NCBI GenBank assembly: GCA_017408325.1
Contig: JAFQUW010000107.1
Location: forward strand, 1 to 5,118
Reading direction: 5' to 3'
Source of the DNA: Clostridia bacterium
GTDB taxonomy: Bacteria > Bacillota > Clostridia > Oscillospirales > SIG627
Length of the DNA stretch: 5,118 nucleotides
Under the pieces are notes generated by a model. It had not been told where the DNA came from, made no database searches, and saw only the letters and a list, made by a program, of their open reading frames with translations. Below, one piece after another: positions 1-5,118 of the stretch. Position numbers and translations under genes: made by a program. How positions within the stretch are numbered: position 1 is the first letter of the stretch; the number at the start of each line of letters is the position of its first letter.

Positions 1-663
1 AACTACAACGAAAAAACCGCGCGTCTCTACTCCGACGTGTCCATCATCACTTCAAACGAACAGATCTGTGCGGACGTCGTGCAGTTTTTCCACAATCTGA
101 CCACGAACAATCCGCGTGCCGACTACCCGACGCTCCTCGTTGCCCCGACGGGGCTGAAAACGCGCATTCTTGCCCTCATTGACGAGCAAGTTCAGCGCGC
201 CAAAGAAGGAAAAGAAGCTCTCATTCGTTTGAAGATGAACTCGCTGACCGATCGCGAACTCATCCTCGCTCTCCTCGCCGCTTCCAAGGCAGGGGTGCAG
301 ATCCGCATGATCGTGCGCGGTATCTGCTGTCTGCGCCCGGGAGTGGAAGGCGAGAGCGACAACATTGAGGTCAAGAGCATCGTCGGCCGTTACCTCGAAC
401 ACTCGCGCATCTTCCTCTTCGGCGTCGGCGACGAGATGAAGGCGTTCATTTCCTCTGCCGACTTTATGACGCGAAACACGCAGCGCCGCGTGGAGATCGC
501 CACCCCGATCTTTGACGAGACGATCAAGAAAAAACTTTCCGCCATCGTCGATCTTGAGCTGGAAGACAACCAAAAATCGCATCTGCTTCTCCCCGACGGA
601 ACCTACGAAAAATGGACCGACGGAAAAGATCCGATGGACTCGCAAATGGCGTTCTTCTTTTAG
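1..663 (+). CDS. ppk1: Polyphosphate kinase 1, C-terminal 220 residues (5' end outside window)
   Basis: PPK1 reversibly transfers the terminal phosphate of ATP onto polyphosphate chains. The reading frame is open from base 1, so the start lies to the left. The fragment begins at the family motif NYNEKTARLY and continues through KMNSL, VRGICCLRPG and SIVGRYLEHSRIF to SSADFMTRN, in the order expected for the two C-terminal phospholipase-D-like domains. Tyr10, Arg106 and His134 of the fragment (His codon at 400-402) have the same spacing as E. coli Tyr468, Arg564 and His592, known active-site residues. The autophosphorylated histidine (E. coli His435) would lie just upstream and is not visible. 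With the usual length near 700 residues, about two thirds of the protein is missing. The TAG stop is at 661-663, and an independent promoter follows about 40 bp later, so ppk1 probably ends its own transcription unit. The family assignment is secure. Confidence 0.96.
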   Translation, partial: NYNEKTARLYSDVSIITSNEQICADVVQFFHNLTTNNPRADYPTLLVAPTGLKTRILALIDEQVQRAKEGKEALIRLKMNSLTDRELILALLAASKAGVQIRMIVRGICCLRPGVEGESDNIEVKSIVGRYLEHSRIFLFGVGDEMKAFISSADFMTRNTQRRVEIATPIFDETIKKKLSAIVDLELEDNQKSHLLLPDGTYEKWTDGKDPMDSQMAFFF

Positions 664-674
664 AATTTGGTAAA

Positions 675-702
675 CAAGAGATTTTTTTGAAAAAAACTCT
701 TG
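675..702. repeat. 28-bp AT-rich dyad between ppk1 and rplS, overlapping the rplS -35
   Basis: CAAGAG at 675-680 is the exact reverse complement of CTCTTG at 697-702. Between them a T run (682-688) faces an A run (690-696). Read as a two-fold symmetric site centred between 688 and 689, 12 of 14 position pairs are complementary; the exceptions are A681/A696 and the central T688/G689. The right arm overlaps the rplS -35 hexamer by three bases. It could be the terminator hairpin of ppk1, but no U tract follows it (the next bases are CAAAAACAG). It could also be an operator or a curved A/T tract near the promoter. The symmetry is seen directly; the role is unknown. Confidence 0.6.
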
Positions 703-728
703 CAAAAACAGCGAGGGCGTGGTATAAT
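700..728 (+). promoter_or_regulatory. Sigma-A/sigma-70-type promoter of rplS with extended -10
   Basis: The -35 is TTGCAA at 700-705 (4 of 6 consensus matches). A 17-bp spacer follows, then a perfect TATAAT -10 at 723-728. TGG at 720-722 gives the TGn extended -10 element. Transcription should begin near 735, possibly at G736, leaving a leader of about 100 nt before the rplS start. The A-rich dyad at 675-702 lies against the upstream side and could act as an UP-like or operator element. The perfect -10, optimal spacer and position ahead of a ribosomal protein gene make this a confident call. The start site is inferred. Confidence 0.88.
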
Positions 729-734
729 CCCTCC

Positions 735-837
735 TGTTACGGAAACAGCAAGAGTCGGTCCGCTGCCGAGCATCGTGCAAGAACGCCTCTTTTCTTTCCA
801 CTGTCGCGGCAAAAGCCGCAGGAAGGAGGAAGTTTTC
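735..837 (+). promoter_or_regulatory. rplS 5' leader, candidate L19 autoregulatory RNA
   Basis: The expected transcript has a leader of about 100 nt with several possible stems: CTGTT/AACAG (734-738 with 744-748), AAGAG/CTCTT (750-754 with 787-791), TCGG/CCGA nested inside it (755-758 with 766-769), and GCGGC/GCCGC closed by an AAAA loop (806-810 with 815-819). A pyrimidine run at 790-799 can pair with 821-830, which contains the ribosome binding site: ten consecutive pairs, three of them G-U. An L19 leader family is known from Bacillota and is thought to mediate feedback by the ribosomal protein. Whether this sequence belongs to that family cannot be judged by eye. The stems were found by hand without energy calculations. 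No other gene or convincing small ORF is seen in the 664-837 gap. Confidence 0.5.
823..830 (+). promoter_or_regulatory. Strong Shine-Dalgarno site of rplS, possibly masked by a hairpin
   Basis: AAGGAGGA at 823-830 is a near-perfect match to the anti-Shine-Dalgarno sequence. The AGGAGG core ends 8 nt before the ATG at 838, the ideal distance. This fixes the start at 838 rather than at the in-frame ATG at 847 or the in-frame upstream GTG at 775. The site lies on the 3' arm of a potential helix with 790-799, so its access may be controlled. Confidence 0.85.
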
Positions 838-1182
838 ATGGATCTGATGAAGACTTTAACAAACGAGCAACTGAAGGAAAATCCCCCCAAATTCAACATT
901 GGTGACACCGTCCGTGTCCACAACCGCATCAAAGAAGGTGAGCGTCAGCGCATCCAGATGTTTGAGGGCACCGTCATTGCCAAGAAGAACGGCGGTATCT
1001 CCGAAACCTTTACCGTTCGCCGCATCTCTTACGGCGTCGGCGTCGAAAAGACCTTCCCCCTGCACTCCCCGAACGTGGAAGCAGTCGACGTGATCCGCAA
1101 GGGTCGTGTCCGTCGCGCGAAGCTCTACTATCTGCGCGACCGTGTCGGTAAGGCCGCCAAGGTCAAGGAAGCCATTCAGTAA
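838..1182 (+). CDS. rplS: 50S ribosomal protein L19
   Basis: This is a 114-residue protein, the normal size for bacterial L19, which sits at the interface of the 50S and 30S subunits and contributes to an intersubunit bridge. Family signatures run the whole length: FNIGDTVRVHNRI near residues 19-31, the FEGTVIAKKNGG segment, FTVRRISYGVGVEKTFPLHSP in the middle, and GRVRRAKLYYLRDRVGKAAKVKE at the C-terminus. The start at 838 is set by an AGGAGG site 8 nt upstream. In many bacteria rplS ends an rpsP-rimM-trmD-rplS operon. Here ppk1 is upstream instead, and rplS has its own promoter, leader and terminator, which suggests separate high-level and perhaps autoregulated expression. The protein shows nothing unusual. 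Confidence 0.99.
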   Translation: MDLMKTLTNEQLKENPPKFNIGDTVRVHNRIKEGERQRIQMFEGTVIAKKNGGISETFTVRRISYGVGVEKTFPLHSPNVEAVDVIRKGRVRRAKLYYLRDRVGKAAKVKEAIQ

Positions 1183-1235
1183 TTCTTCTGCCCCCGACGG
1201 GCAAAGACCGCACATTTCAATTCATACGATTTGCC

Positions 1236-1267
1236 AAAAGGGGAACTTGCTCGGGTTCCCCTTTTTT
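1236..1267 (+). terminator. Intrinsic terminator after rplS
   Basis: GGGGAAC at 1240-1246 pairs perfectly with GTTCCCC at 1255-1261 across an 8-nt loop (TTGCTCGG). A run of six T follows at 1262-1267. AAAA at 1236-1239 can extend the stem into the T run, the classic form of a Rho-independent terminator. It lies 53 bp after the rplS stop and only 29 bp before the lepB start, so it should uncouple L19 synthesis from the downstream cluster, with some read-through likely. Confidence 0.93.
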
Positions 1268-1296
1268 CGTTTTCGTTTCGCTTTTACGAGGTTTCA

Positions 1297-1902
1297 ATGA
1301 ACACCACTCTTCCCGAACAGAACGCCCCAAAACGCCCCTCCCATCGTCCCGTTTACGAGGCTCTTGACTGGATGGAAGTCTTTTTGACCGCGCTCGTCTG
1401 CGTCGTTCTGCTCTTTACCTTTGTTTTCCGCGTCGTCGTGGTCAGCGGTTCTTCCATGTCGAACACCCTGCAGAACGGCGATTATCTCGTTCTCTCCTCC
1501 CTCGGAGGAACGCCCGAATGCGGCGACATCGTCGTCCTTCAGGTCAACACCTACTCCGAAGGCAAAAAACCGCTCATCAAGCGCGTCATCGCCAAAGGCG
1601 GCCAGTGGGTCGACATCGACTTTGCCACCTGGACCGTCTCGGTGGGTGACACGCCCGAGACGATGGAAGTGATCGACGAACCCTACGTTCTGTTCCACGA
1701 GGATCAATGGATGGCGGGCTACGCCACCGAAGATCAGTACCCGATGCAGATCGAAGAGGGTCATCTCTTCGTGATGGGTGACAACCGAAACGGTTCGCTC
1801 GACAGCCGCGATCCGCTCATCGGTCAGGTCGACGAGCACTACGTCATCGGTCGCGCCGTCTTCCGCCTCTTCCCCCTCCAATCCTTCGGAACCGTCGCAT
1901 AA
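1297..1902 (+). CDS. lepB: Type I signal peptidase (leader peptidase)
   Basis: This 201-residue membrane serine protease of the S26 family cleaves signal peptides from exported proteins on the outer face of the membrane. After a short cytoplasmic N-terminus, one hydrophobic segment spans about residues 28-49 (VFLTALVCVVLLFTFVFR). The catalytic serine is Ser53 in SGSSMSNTL (codon 1453-1455), and the general-base lysine is Lys95 in LIKRVIAKGG (codon 1579-1581). The conserved GDNRNGSLDSRD box lies at 161-172, with IGRAVFRLFP near the end. The family usually has SMxPTL after the serine; here the proline is Asn56. A single membrane segment and this length match the Gram-positive SipS type. The ATG at 1297 follows a modest ACGAGG site 5 nt away. 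An in-frame TTG at 1231 would put the rplS terminator inside the gene and is rejected. The next gene starts 11 nt after the stop. Confidence 0.97.
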   Translation: MNTTLPEQNAPKRPSHRPVYEALDWMEVFLTALVCVVLLFTFVFRVVVVSGSSMSNTLQNGDYLVLSSLGGTPECGDIVVLQVNTYSEGKKPLIKRVIAKGGQWVDIDFATWTVSVGDTPETMEVIDEPYVLFHEDQWMAGYATEDQYPMQIEEGHLFVMGDNRNGSLDSRDPLIGQVDEHYVIGRAVFRLFPLQSFGTVA

Positions 1903-1907
1903 AGGAG
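1901..1907 (+). promoter_or_regulatory. Shine-Dalgarno site of rbgA overlapping the lepB stop
   Basis: AAAGGAG at 1901-1907 shares its first two bases with the lepB TAA stop (1900-1902). It lies 6 nt before the rbgA ATG at 1914. Ribosomes ending on lepB would therefore be positioned to reinitiate, which supports coupled translation of the two genes. Confidence 0.75.
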
Positions 1908-1913
1908 CGTACG

Positions 1914-2753
1914 ATGCGAGAGATCCAATGGTTCCCGGGGCATATGAAAAAGACCCAGCGCCGCATCACCGAGGAGCTCAAAAACATTGATTTCACCTTT
2001 GAACTACTCGACGCGCGCATTCCTCTTTCTTCAAAAAACCCCGATTTGAAAAAACTGACGCAAGGAAAACCGTCCATCGTCCTGCTCGGCAAGAGCGATC
2101 TCGCCGATCCGGAGGTGACGCGCGACTTTGTGCGCGCCTTTTCCGAGGACGGATCCTTCGTTTTTTCCTGCGACTGCAAAAGCGGTCAGGGGCTTTCCCC
2201 CATTCAGGACGCCGTCCGACGCCTCTGTGCCGAGCGTCTGGAAAAAAACGCCGCGCGCGGCATCCATCGACCGCTTCGCGCCATGATCGTCGGCGTACCC
2301 AACGTCGGCAAAAGTGCGCTCATCAACCGCCTCTGCGGCAAAGCGAAGACCAAGGTGGAAAACCGACCCGGCGTCACGCGCGACCTGTCCTGGACGCGCA
2401 CGTCGCTCGGTTTTGACCTGCTCGACACTCCCGGTGTTCTCTGGCCGAAATTCACCGACCGCGCCGTCGGCGAAAACCTCGCCATCACCGGCGCCATCCG
2501 CGACGAAGTGCTCTCTGCCGAGGAGATCGCCTGGGCTCTCTTCTGCCGATTCGCCGCCTTCTATCCCGAAGGACTCAAGGAACGCTACGGCATCACCGAT
2601 CCCTCCGACTACGACGCAGCCATCACCGCCGTCGCACGCCGACGCGGAATGCTGCTCTCGGGCGGTGTGCCCGACGAGGAACGCGCGGCAAAAGCCCTCA
2701 TCGACGATTTTCGCAACGGTCGCATCGGCAACTTTACCTTGGAGAGACTCTGA
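1914..2753 (+). CDS. rbgA: Ribosome biogenesis GTPase RbgA (YlqF)
   Basis: RbgA is a circularly permuted GTPase that promotes late assembly of the 50S subunit. At 279 residues it matches the B. subtilis protein (about 282). The permuted motif order is visible: G4 region LLGKSD at 57-62, G5-like SCDCKSGQGL at 85-94, P-loop GVPNVGKS at 127-134, G2 PGVTRD at 152-157 and G3 DTPG at 171-174. The N-terminal QWFPGHM contains His10, equivalent to the histidine implicated in GTP hydrolysis in this family, and confirms the start. A C-terminal helical RNA-binding domain follows from about residue 185. The odd point is G4: the usual NKxD reads GKSD, losing the guanine-contacting asparagine (Gly59, codon 2088-2090). 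The stop overlaps the rnhB ATG by one base. Co-location with rplS and rnhB is typical of Bacillota. Confidence 0.97.
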   Translation: MREIQWFPGHMKKTQRRITEELKNIDFTFELLDARIPLSSKNPDLKKLTQGKPSIVLLGKSDLADPEVTRDFVRAFSEDGSFVFSCDCKSGQGLSPIQDAVRRLCAERLEKNAARGIHRPLRAMIVGVPNVGKSALINRLCGKAKTKVENRPGVTRDLSWTRTSLGFDLLDTPGVLWPKFTDRAVGENLAITGAIRDEVLSAEEIAWALFCRFAAFYPEGLKERYGITDPSDYDAAITAVARRRGMLLSGGVPDEERAAKALIDDFRNGRIGNFTLERL

Positions 2754-3352
2754 TGGATTTTTTGACCCAACAGACCCTCGTGCCGCAAGGGGCACGACTC
2801 ATCTGCGGGCTCGACGAGGCCGGACGCGGCCCGCTTGCCGGCGACGTCTACGCCGCGGCGGTCATCCTGCCCGACGGCTACATTCCCGAAGGACTCAACG
2901 ATTCGAAGAAACTCACCGAGAAAAAACGCGAAAAGCTCTTTGACGAGATTCAGGAAAATGCCCTCGCCTTCGCGATCGCAACCGCCACTTCCGAAGAGAT
3001 CGACGAGATCAACATCTTGAACGCCTCGCTTCTGGCGATGCGCCGCGCGGTGGAAGCCCTCGAAATTGCCCCCGACTATCTCTTGGTCGACGGGAACGTC
3101 TACCGTTCGTTTTCTCACCCCGGCCGCGCGGTCGTCAAGGGTGACGCGCTCATCCCTGCCATTGCCGCCGCGAGCATCCTGGCAAAGGTCGCCCGTGACC
3201 GCAGCCTGTACGAGCTCGACCGCCTCTACCCCGAATACGGTTTTGCAAAGCACAAGGGCTACCCGACGGCGGCCCACCGCGAGGCGGTTCTGAAATACGG
3301 TCCGAGTCCCGTTCACCGCAGAAGTTTCTTAAAGAAGATCCTGCCCGAATAA
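2753..3352 (+). CDS. rnhB: Ribonuclease HII
   Basis: RNase HII cuts the RNA strand of RNA-DNA hybrids and begins removal of single ribonucleotides misincorporated in DNA, using divalent metal ions. The 199-residue protein has the usual length. The four acidic active-site residues can be placed: Asp21 and Glu22 in GLDEAGRGPLAG, Asp113 in LLVDGN and Asp131 in KGDALIPAIAAASILAK. NDSKKL at 49-54, GYPT, and the C-terminal HRRSF segment are further family signatures. The start uses a TGATG overlap with rbgA, with GGAG at 2741-2744 placed 8 nt upstream inside rbgA, so translation is probably coupled. The gene appears complete and active. Confidence 0.98.
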   Translation: MDFLTQQTLVPQGARLICGLDEAGRGPLAGDVYAAAVILPDGYIPEGLNDSKKLTEKKREKLFDEIQENALAFAIATATSEEIDEINILNASLLAMRRAVEALEIAPDYLLVDGNVYRSFSHPGRAVVKGDALIPAIAAASILAKVARDRSLYELDRLYPEYGFAKHKGYPTAAHREAVLKYGPSPVHRRSFLKKILPE

Positions 3353-3353
3353 G

Positions 3354-3761
3354 ATGCAAAGTTTTCACAAAACGCTCGGTGCCGAAGGCGAGAAGATCGC
3401 CGCGGAATACCTGACACAACACGGACTCGTCCTCGCGGCGCGAAACGTCGTCACCTCCCACGCGGAGCTCGATCTCATCGCGCTGGATCACGACGATCTC
3501 TGTTTTGTCGAAGTCAAGACGATGACCGAACAAAGCAGAAAAGAGTTCGGCGATCCCGCCGAGAAGGTCACGGAAGAAAAACAGCGGCGCATCACGCTTG
3601 CCGCTGCGGAGTTTCTCGCAAAGAACGCCCACCGTTTTCCGGACAAAACGCCCCGTTTCGACGTCGTCGAAGTGACGTTTACGTCCAGAAAAGTACTCGT
3701 ACACCACATCAAAGACGCCTTTGAAGCCCAAAGTGGCTTTCACAAGAAAAAACTGTTTTGA
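3354..3761 (+). CDS. yraN: UPF0102 family protein YraN, nuclease-like fold
   Basis: This 135-residue protein belongs to the UPF0102 (YraN) family, which has a PD-(D/E)XK-type nuclease fold and no firmly established function; its usual place beside rnhB has suggested a role in nucleic acid maintenance. The N-terminal GAEGEKIAAEYLTQHGL (9-25), the AELDLIA segment (37-43), FVEVKT (51-56) and FGDPAEKVTEEKQRRI match the family in order. Likely catalytic positions are Glu38, Asp40, Glu53 and Lys55. The common GEIDLI motif reads AELDLI here, and the common VEVKTR ends in Met, but the acidic and lysine residues remain. The start lies 1 nt after the rnhB stop with no good Shine-Dalgarno site at the right distance, so it probably depends on ribosomes arriving from rnhB. 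Confidence 0.93.
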   Translation: MQSFHKTLGAEGEKIAAEYLTQHGLVLAARNVVTSHAELDLIALDHDDLCFVEVKTMTEQSRKEFGDPAEKVTEEKQRRITLAAAEFLAKNAHRFPDKTPRFDVVEVTFTSRKVLVHHIKDAFEAQSGFHKKKLF

Positions 3762-3763
3762 GG
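3759..3763 (+). promoter_or_regulatory. Ribosome binding site of thrC formed at the yraN stop
   Basis: TGAGG at 3759-3763 includes the yraN TGA stop (3759-3761) and lies 6 nt before the thrC ATG at 3770. The match is short, and the overlap with the stop suggests translation coupled to yraN. Confidence 0.55.
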
Positions 3764-3769
3764 TTTCCC

Positions 3770-5118
3770 ATGAAGTATGTTTCCACGCGCCTCGGCGCAC
3801 CCGTTGTCAGCGCTCCCCAAGCCATCCTGAAAGGACTTGCCCCCGACGGAGGACTCTACGTCCCCACCGAGATCCCCAAACTCGATCTTGACCTTTTGAC
3901 GGCGGACATCTCCTACGAAGAACTTGCGACACGCATTCTGCTTCCCTTCCTGCCGGAATACAAGGACGTGCTGGCCGACCTGACCCACGCCGCCTACGGC
4001 ACGGGCCGTTTCGACACTACGCCGCCCACGCCGCTCAAGGCTCTGTCGGGCGACATCTACTCCGAAGAACTCTGGCACGGCCCGACTTCGGCATTCAAAG
4101 ACATGGCACTGCAACTCATGCCGCGTCTGCTCTCCGCCGCGTTGAAGCTGACGGGGGAAACGCGCGATGCCTGCATTCTCACCGCGACGAGCGGTGACAC
4201 GGGAAAAGCCGCCCTGGAAGGTTTCTGCGACGTGGAACAGACGAAGATCCTCGTCTTCTACCCCGCACACGGCGTCTCGCCTTTGCAGAAGCGACAGATG
4301 ACCACCCAGGAGGGTGACAACGTGCGCGTGCAGGCGATCGACGGCAACTTTGACGACGCGCAGACCGCTGTCAAGGAGATCTTCTCCGACGCCGCGCTCG
4401 CCGAATCCATCGCCCCCTACGCCTTCCTGTCCAGCGCGAACTCCATCAACTTCGGCCGTCTCGCGCCGCAGATCGTCTACTACGTTCAGGCCTACCGCGA
4501 TCTGTTGAAGGAGGGGAAGATCGCCCTCGGCGACAAGGTCAACTTCTGTGTGCCGACGGGCAACTTCGGCAACATTTTCGCCTGCTACCTTGCCAAACGG
4601 ATGGGGCTTCCCGTGGGCAAGCTCATCTGCGCCTCCAACTCCAACAACGTCCTCACGGAATTCTTACAGACAGGTGTCTACGACAAAAACCGCGCCTTCA
4701 CCACGACCATTTCCCCCTCGATGGACATCCTCGTCTCCTCAAACCTCGAGCGTCTGTTGTACTTCGTCTTCGGCGGAAAGCGCACGAAGATGCTCATGAA
4801 CGCGCTCAAGACCGAAGGAAGATACGCCCTCACCGAAGAAGAACGCAAAGCCCTCGACGAAAACTTCTACGGTGCGTACTGCTCCGAAGAAAAAACGCGC
4901 GAGACGATCAAGTCCACCTTTGAAAAGGAAGGATACCTCATCGATCCGCACACGGCCGTCGGTCTGTTTGTGGCAAACGAATACCGCAGAGCGACCGGAG
5001 ACAAAGCTCCGATCGTCTGCGGCAGTACGGCAAGTGCTTACAAGTTCCCGCAAAGCGTGCTGGAAGCGCTTGAGATCGACGTCCCCGAAGATGAATTCGA
5101 GGCACTCACGCTTCTGTC
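3770..5118 (+). CDS. thrC: Threonine synthase (3' end outside window)
   Basis: Threonine synthase converts O-phospho-L-homoserine to L-threonine and phosphate with pyridoxal phosphate (PLP), the last step of threonine synthesis. The window holds 449 codons without a stop; relatives of this long form are near 490 residues, so perhaps 40-50 are missing. The N-terminal KYVSTRLGAPVVSAPQAILK followed by GLAPDGGLYVP is typical of the long form. The PLP-binding lysine is Lys110 in WHGPTSAFKD (codon 4097-4099). TATSGDTGKAALEGF (from 138) contributes substrate and phosphate contacts, and PTGNFGN with Gly264-Asn268 forms the glycine-rich loop for the cofactor phosphate. SSANSINFGRL near 224-234 is also characteristic. 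The gene sits 8 nt behind yraN, an unusual metabolic member in an otherwise information-processing cluster. No threonine leader or attenuator is visible ahead of it. Confidence 0.97.
   Translation, partial: MKYVSTRLGAPVVSAPQAILKGLAPDGGLYVPTEIPKLDLDLLTADISYEELATRILLPFLPEYKDVLADLTHAAYGTGRFDTTPPTPLKALSGDIYSEELWHGPTSAFKDMALQLMPRLLSAALKLTGETRDACILTATSGDTGKAALEGFCDVEQTKILVFYPAHGVSPLQKRQMTTQEGDNVRVQAIDGNFDDAQTAVKEIFSDAALAESIAPYAFLSSANSINFGRLAPQIVYYVQAYRDLLKEGKIALGDKVNFCVPTGNFGNIFACYLAKRMGLPVGKLICASNSNNVLTEFLQTGVYDKNRAFTTTISPSMDILVSSNLERLLYFVFGGKRTKMLMNALKTEGRYALTEEERKALDENFYGAYCSEEKTRETIKSTFEKEGYLIDPHTAVGLFVANEYRRATGDKAPIVCGSTASAYKFPQSVLEALEIDVPEDEFEALTLL

Noticed and set aside
730..735. CCTCCT exactly complementary to the AGGAGG of rplS at 824-829
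   Set aside because: It lies directly after the -10, and the expected start near 735 leaves nearly all of it untranscribed, so it probably cannot act as an anti-Shine-Dalgarno element.
52..801. Long minus-strand open frame of 249 codons opposite ppk1
   Set aside because: It lies opposite a clear PPK1 coding sequence, its translation resembles no known family, and such frames are expected opposite GC-rich codon usage. Similar minus-strand frames at 1294-1881, 2031-2795, 2609-3316, 3150-3800 and 3740-4270 are rejected for the same reason.
700..837. N-terminal extension of rplS from an upstream in-frame TTG or GTG
   Set aside because: It would translate the promoter and the Shine-Dalgarno site. 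L19 proteins start near the ATG at 838, which has a perfect ribosome binding site.
1189..1203. Small TGCCC/GGGCA hairpin just after the rplS stop
   Set aside because: Five pairs with a five-base loop and no T run after it. The real terminator is at 1236-1267. It might protect the mRNA 3' end, but nothing supports that.
1231..1296. Upstream TTG start for lepB adding 22 residues
   Set aside because: The extension would be encoded by the terminator hairpin and its T run, and no ribosome binding site precedes it. The ATG at 1297 gives a normal signal peptidase N-terminus.
2564..2898. 15-bp direct repeat TCCCGAAGGACTCAA at 2564-2578 and 2884-2898
   Set aside because: Each copy encodes PEGL in frame within rbgA and rnhB, which are unrelated proteins. 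Strong shared codon preference explains it, and there are no further copies or mobile-element features.
4314..4799. Small plus-strand open frames inside thrC (4314-4508 and 4548-4799)
   Set aside because: They are out-of-frame shadows of the uninterrupted threonine synthase frame, rich in Ser, Arg, Pro and Thr as expected from frame-shifted GC-rich codons.

Overview
This is an ordinary housekeeping stretch of a bacterial chromosome, fully packed with genes on the + strand. The gene order rplS - lepB - rbgA(ylqF) - rnhB - yraN, the clear AGGAGG-type ribosome binding sites, the sigma-A-like promoter and the clostridial style of the threonine synthase N-terminus point to a member of the Bacillota, most likely an uncultured or gut-type member of the Clostridia with a moderately high GC content. 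The phylum is an inference from gene order and protein style. I cannot name a genus.

Layout. Positions 1-663 hold the C-terminal 220 residues of polyphosphate kinase (ppk1), cut by the window's left edge. Positions 664-837 are the only long non-coding gap. This gap contains a 28-bp AT-rich dyad, a strong extended -10 promoter (TTGCAA, 17 bp, TATAAT) and a leader of about 100 nt. The leader ends in a hairpin that can cover the rplS ribosome binding site. Ribosomal protein L19 (rplS) follows at 838-1182, and an intrinsic terminator closes it at 1236-1267. A tightly packed cluster then runs to the right edge: type I signal peptidase (lepB), ribosome-assembly GTPase RbgA, ribonuclease HII (rnhB), the UPF0102 nuclease-fold protein YraN, and threonine synthase (thrC, cut at its C-terminus). 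The gaps within this cluster are 11 nt, a 1-nt overlap, 1 nt and 8 nt, which suggests one transcript with coupled translation.

How the genes fit together. L19 and RbgA both serve the large ribosomal subunit; RbgA is known to act late in 50S assembly. LepB processes secreted proteins, RNase HII removes ribonucleotides and RNA-DNA hybrids, and threonine synthase is the metabolic member. The rplS gene has its own promoter, leader and terminator, so L19 can be made in ribosomal amounts while the downstream genes probably depend on read-through or on a promoter I could not find.

I found no mobile element, CRISPR array, tRNA, rRNA or novel multi-gene system. The most interesting features are regulatory (the dyad and the rplS leader), together with a changed guanine-specificity motif in RbgA.
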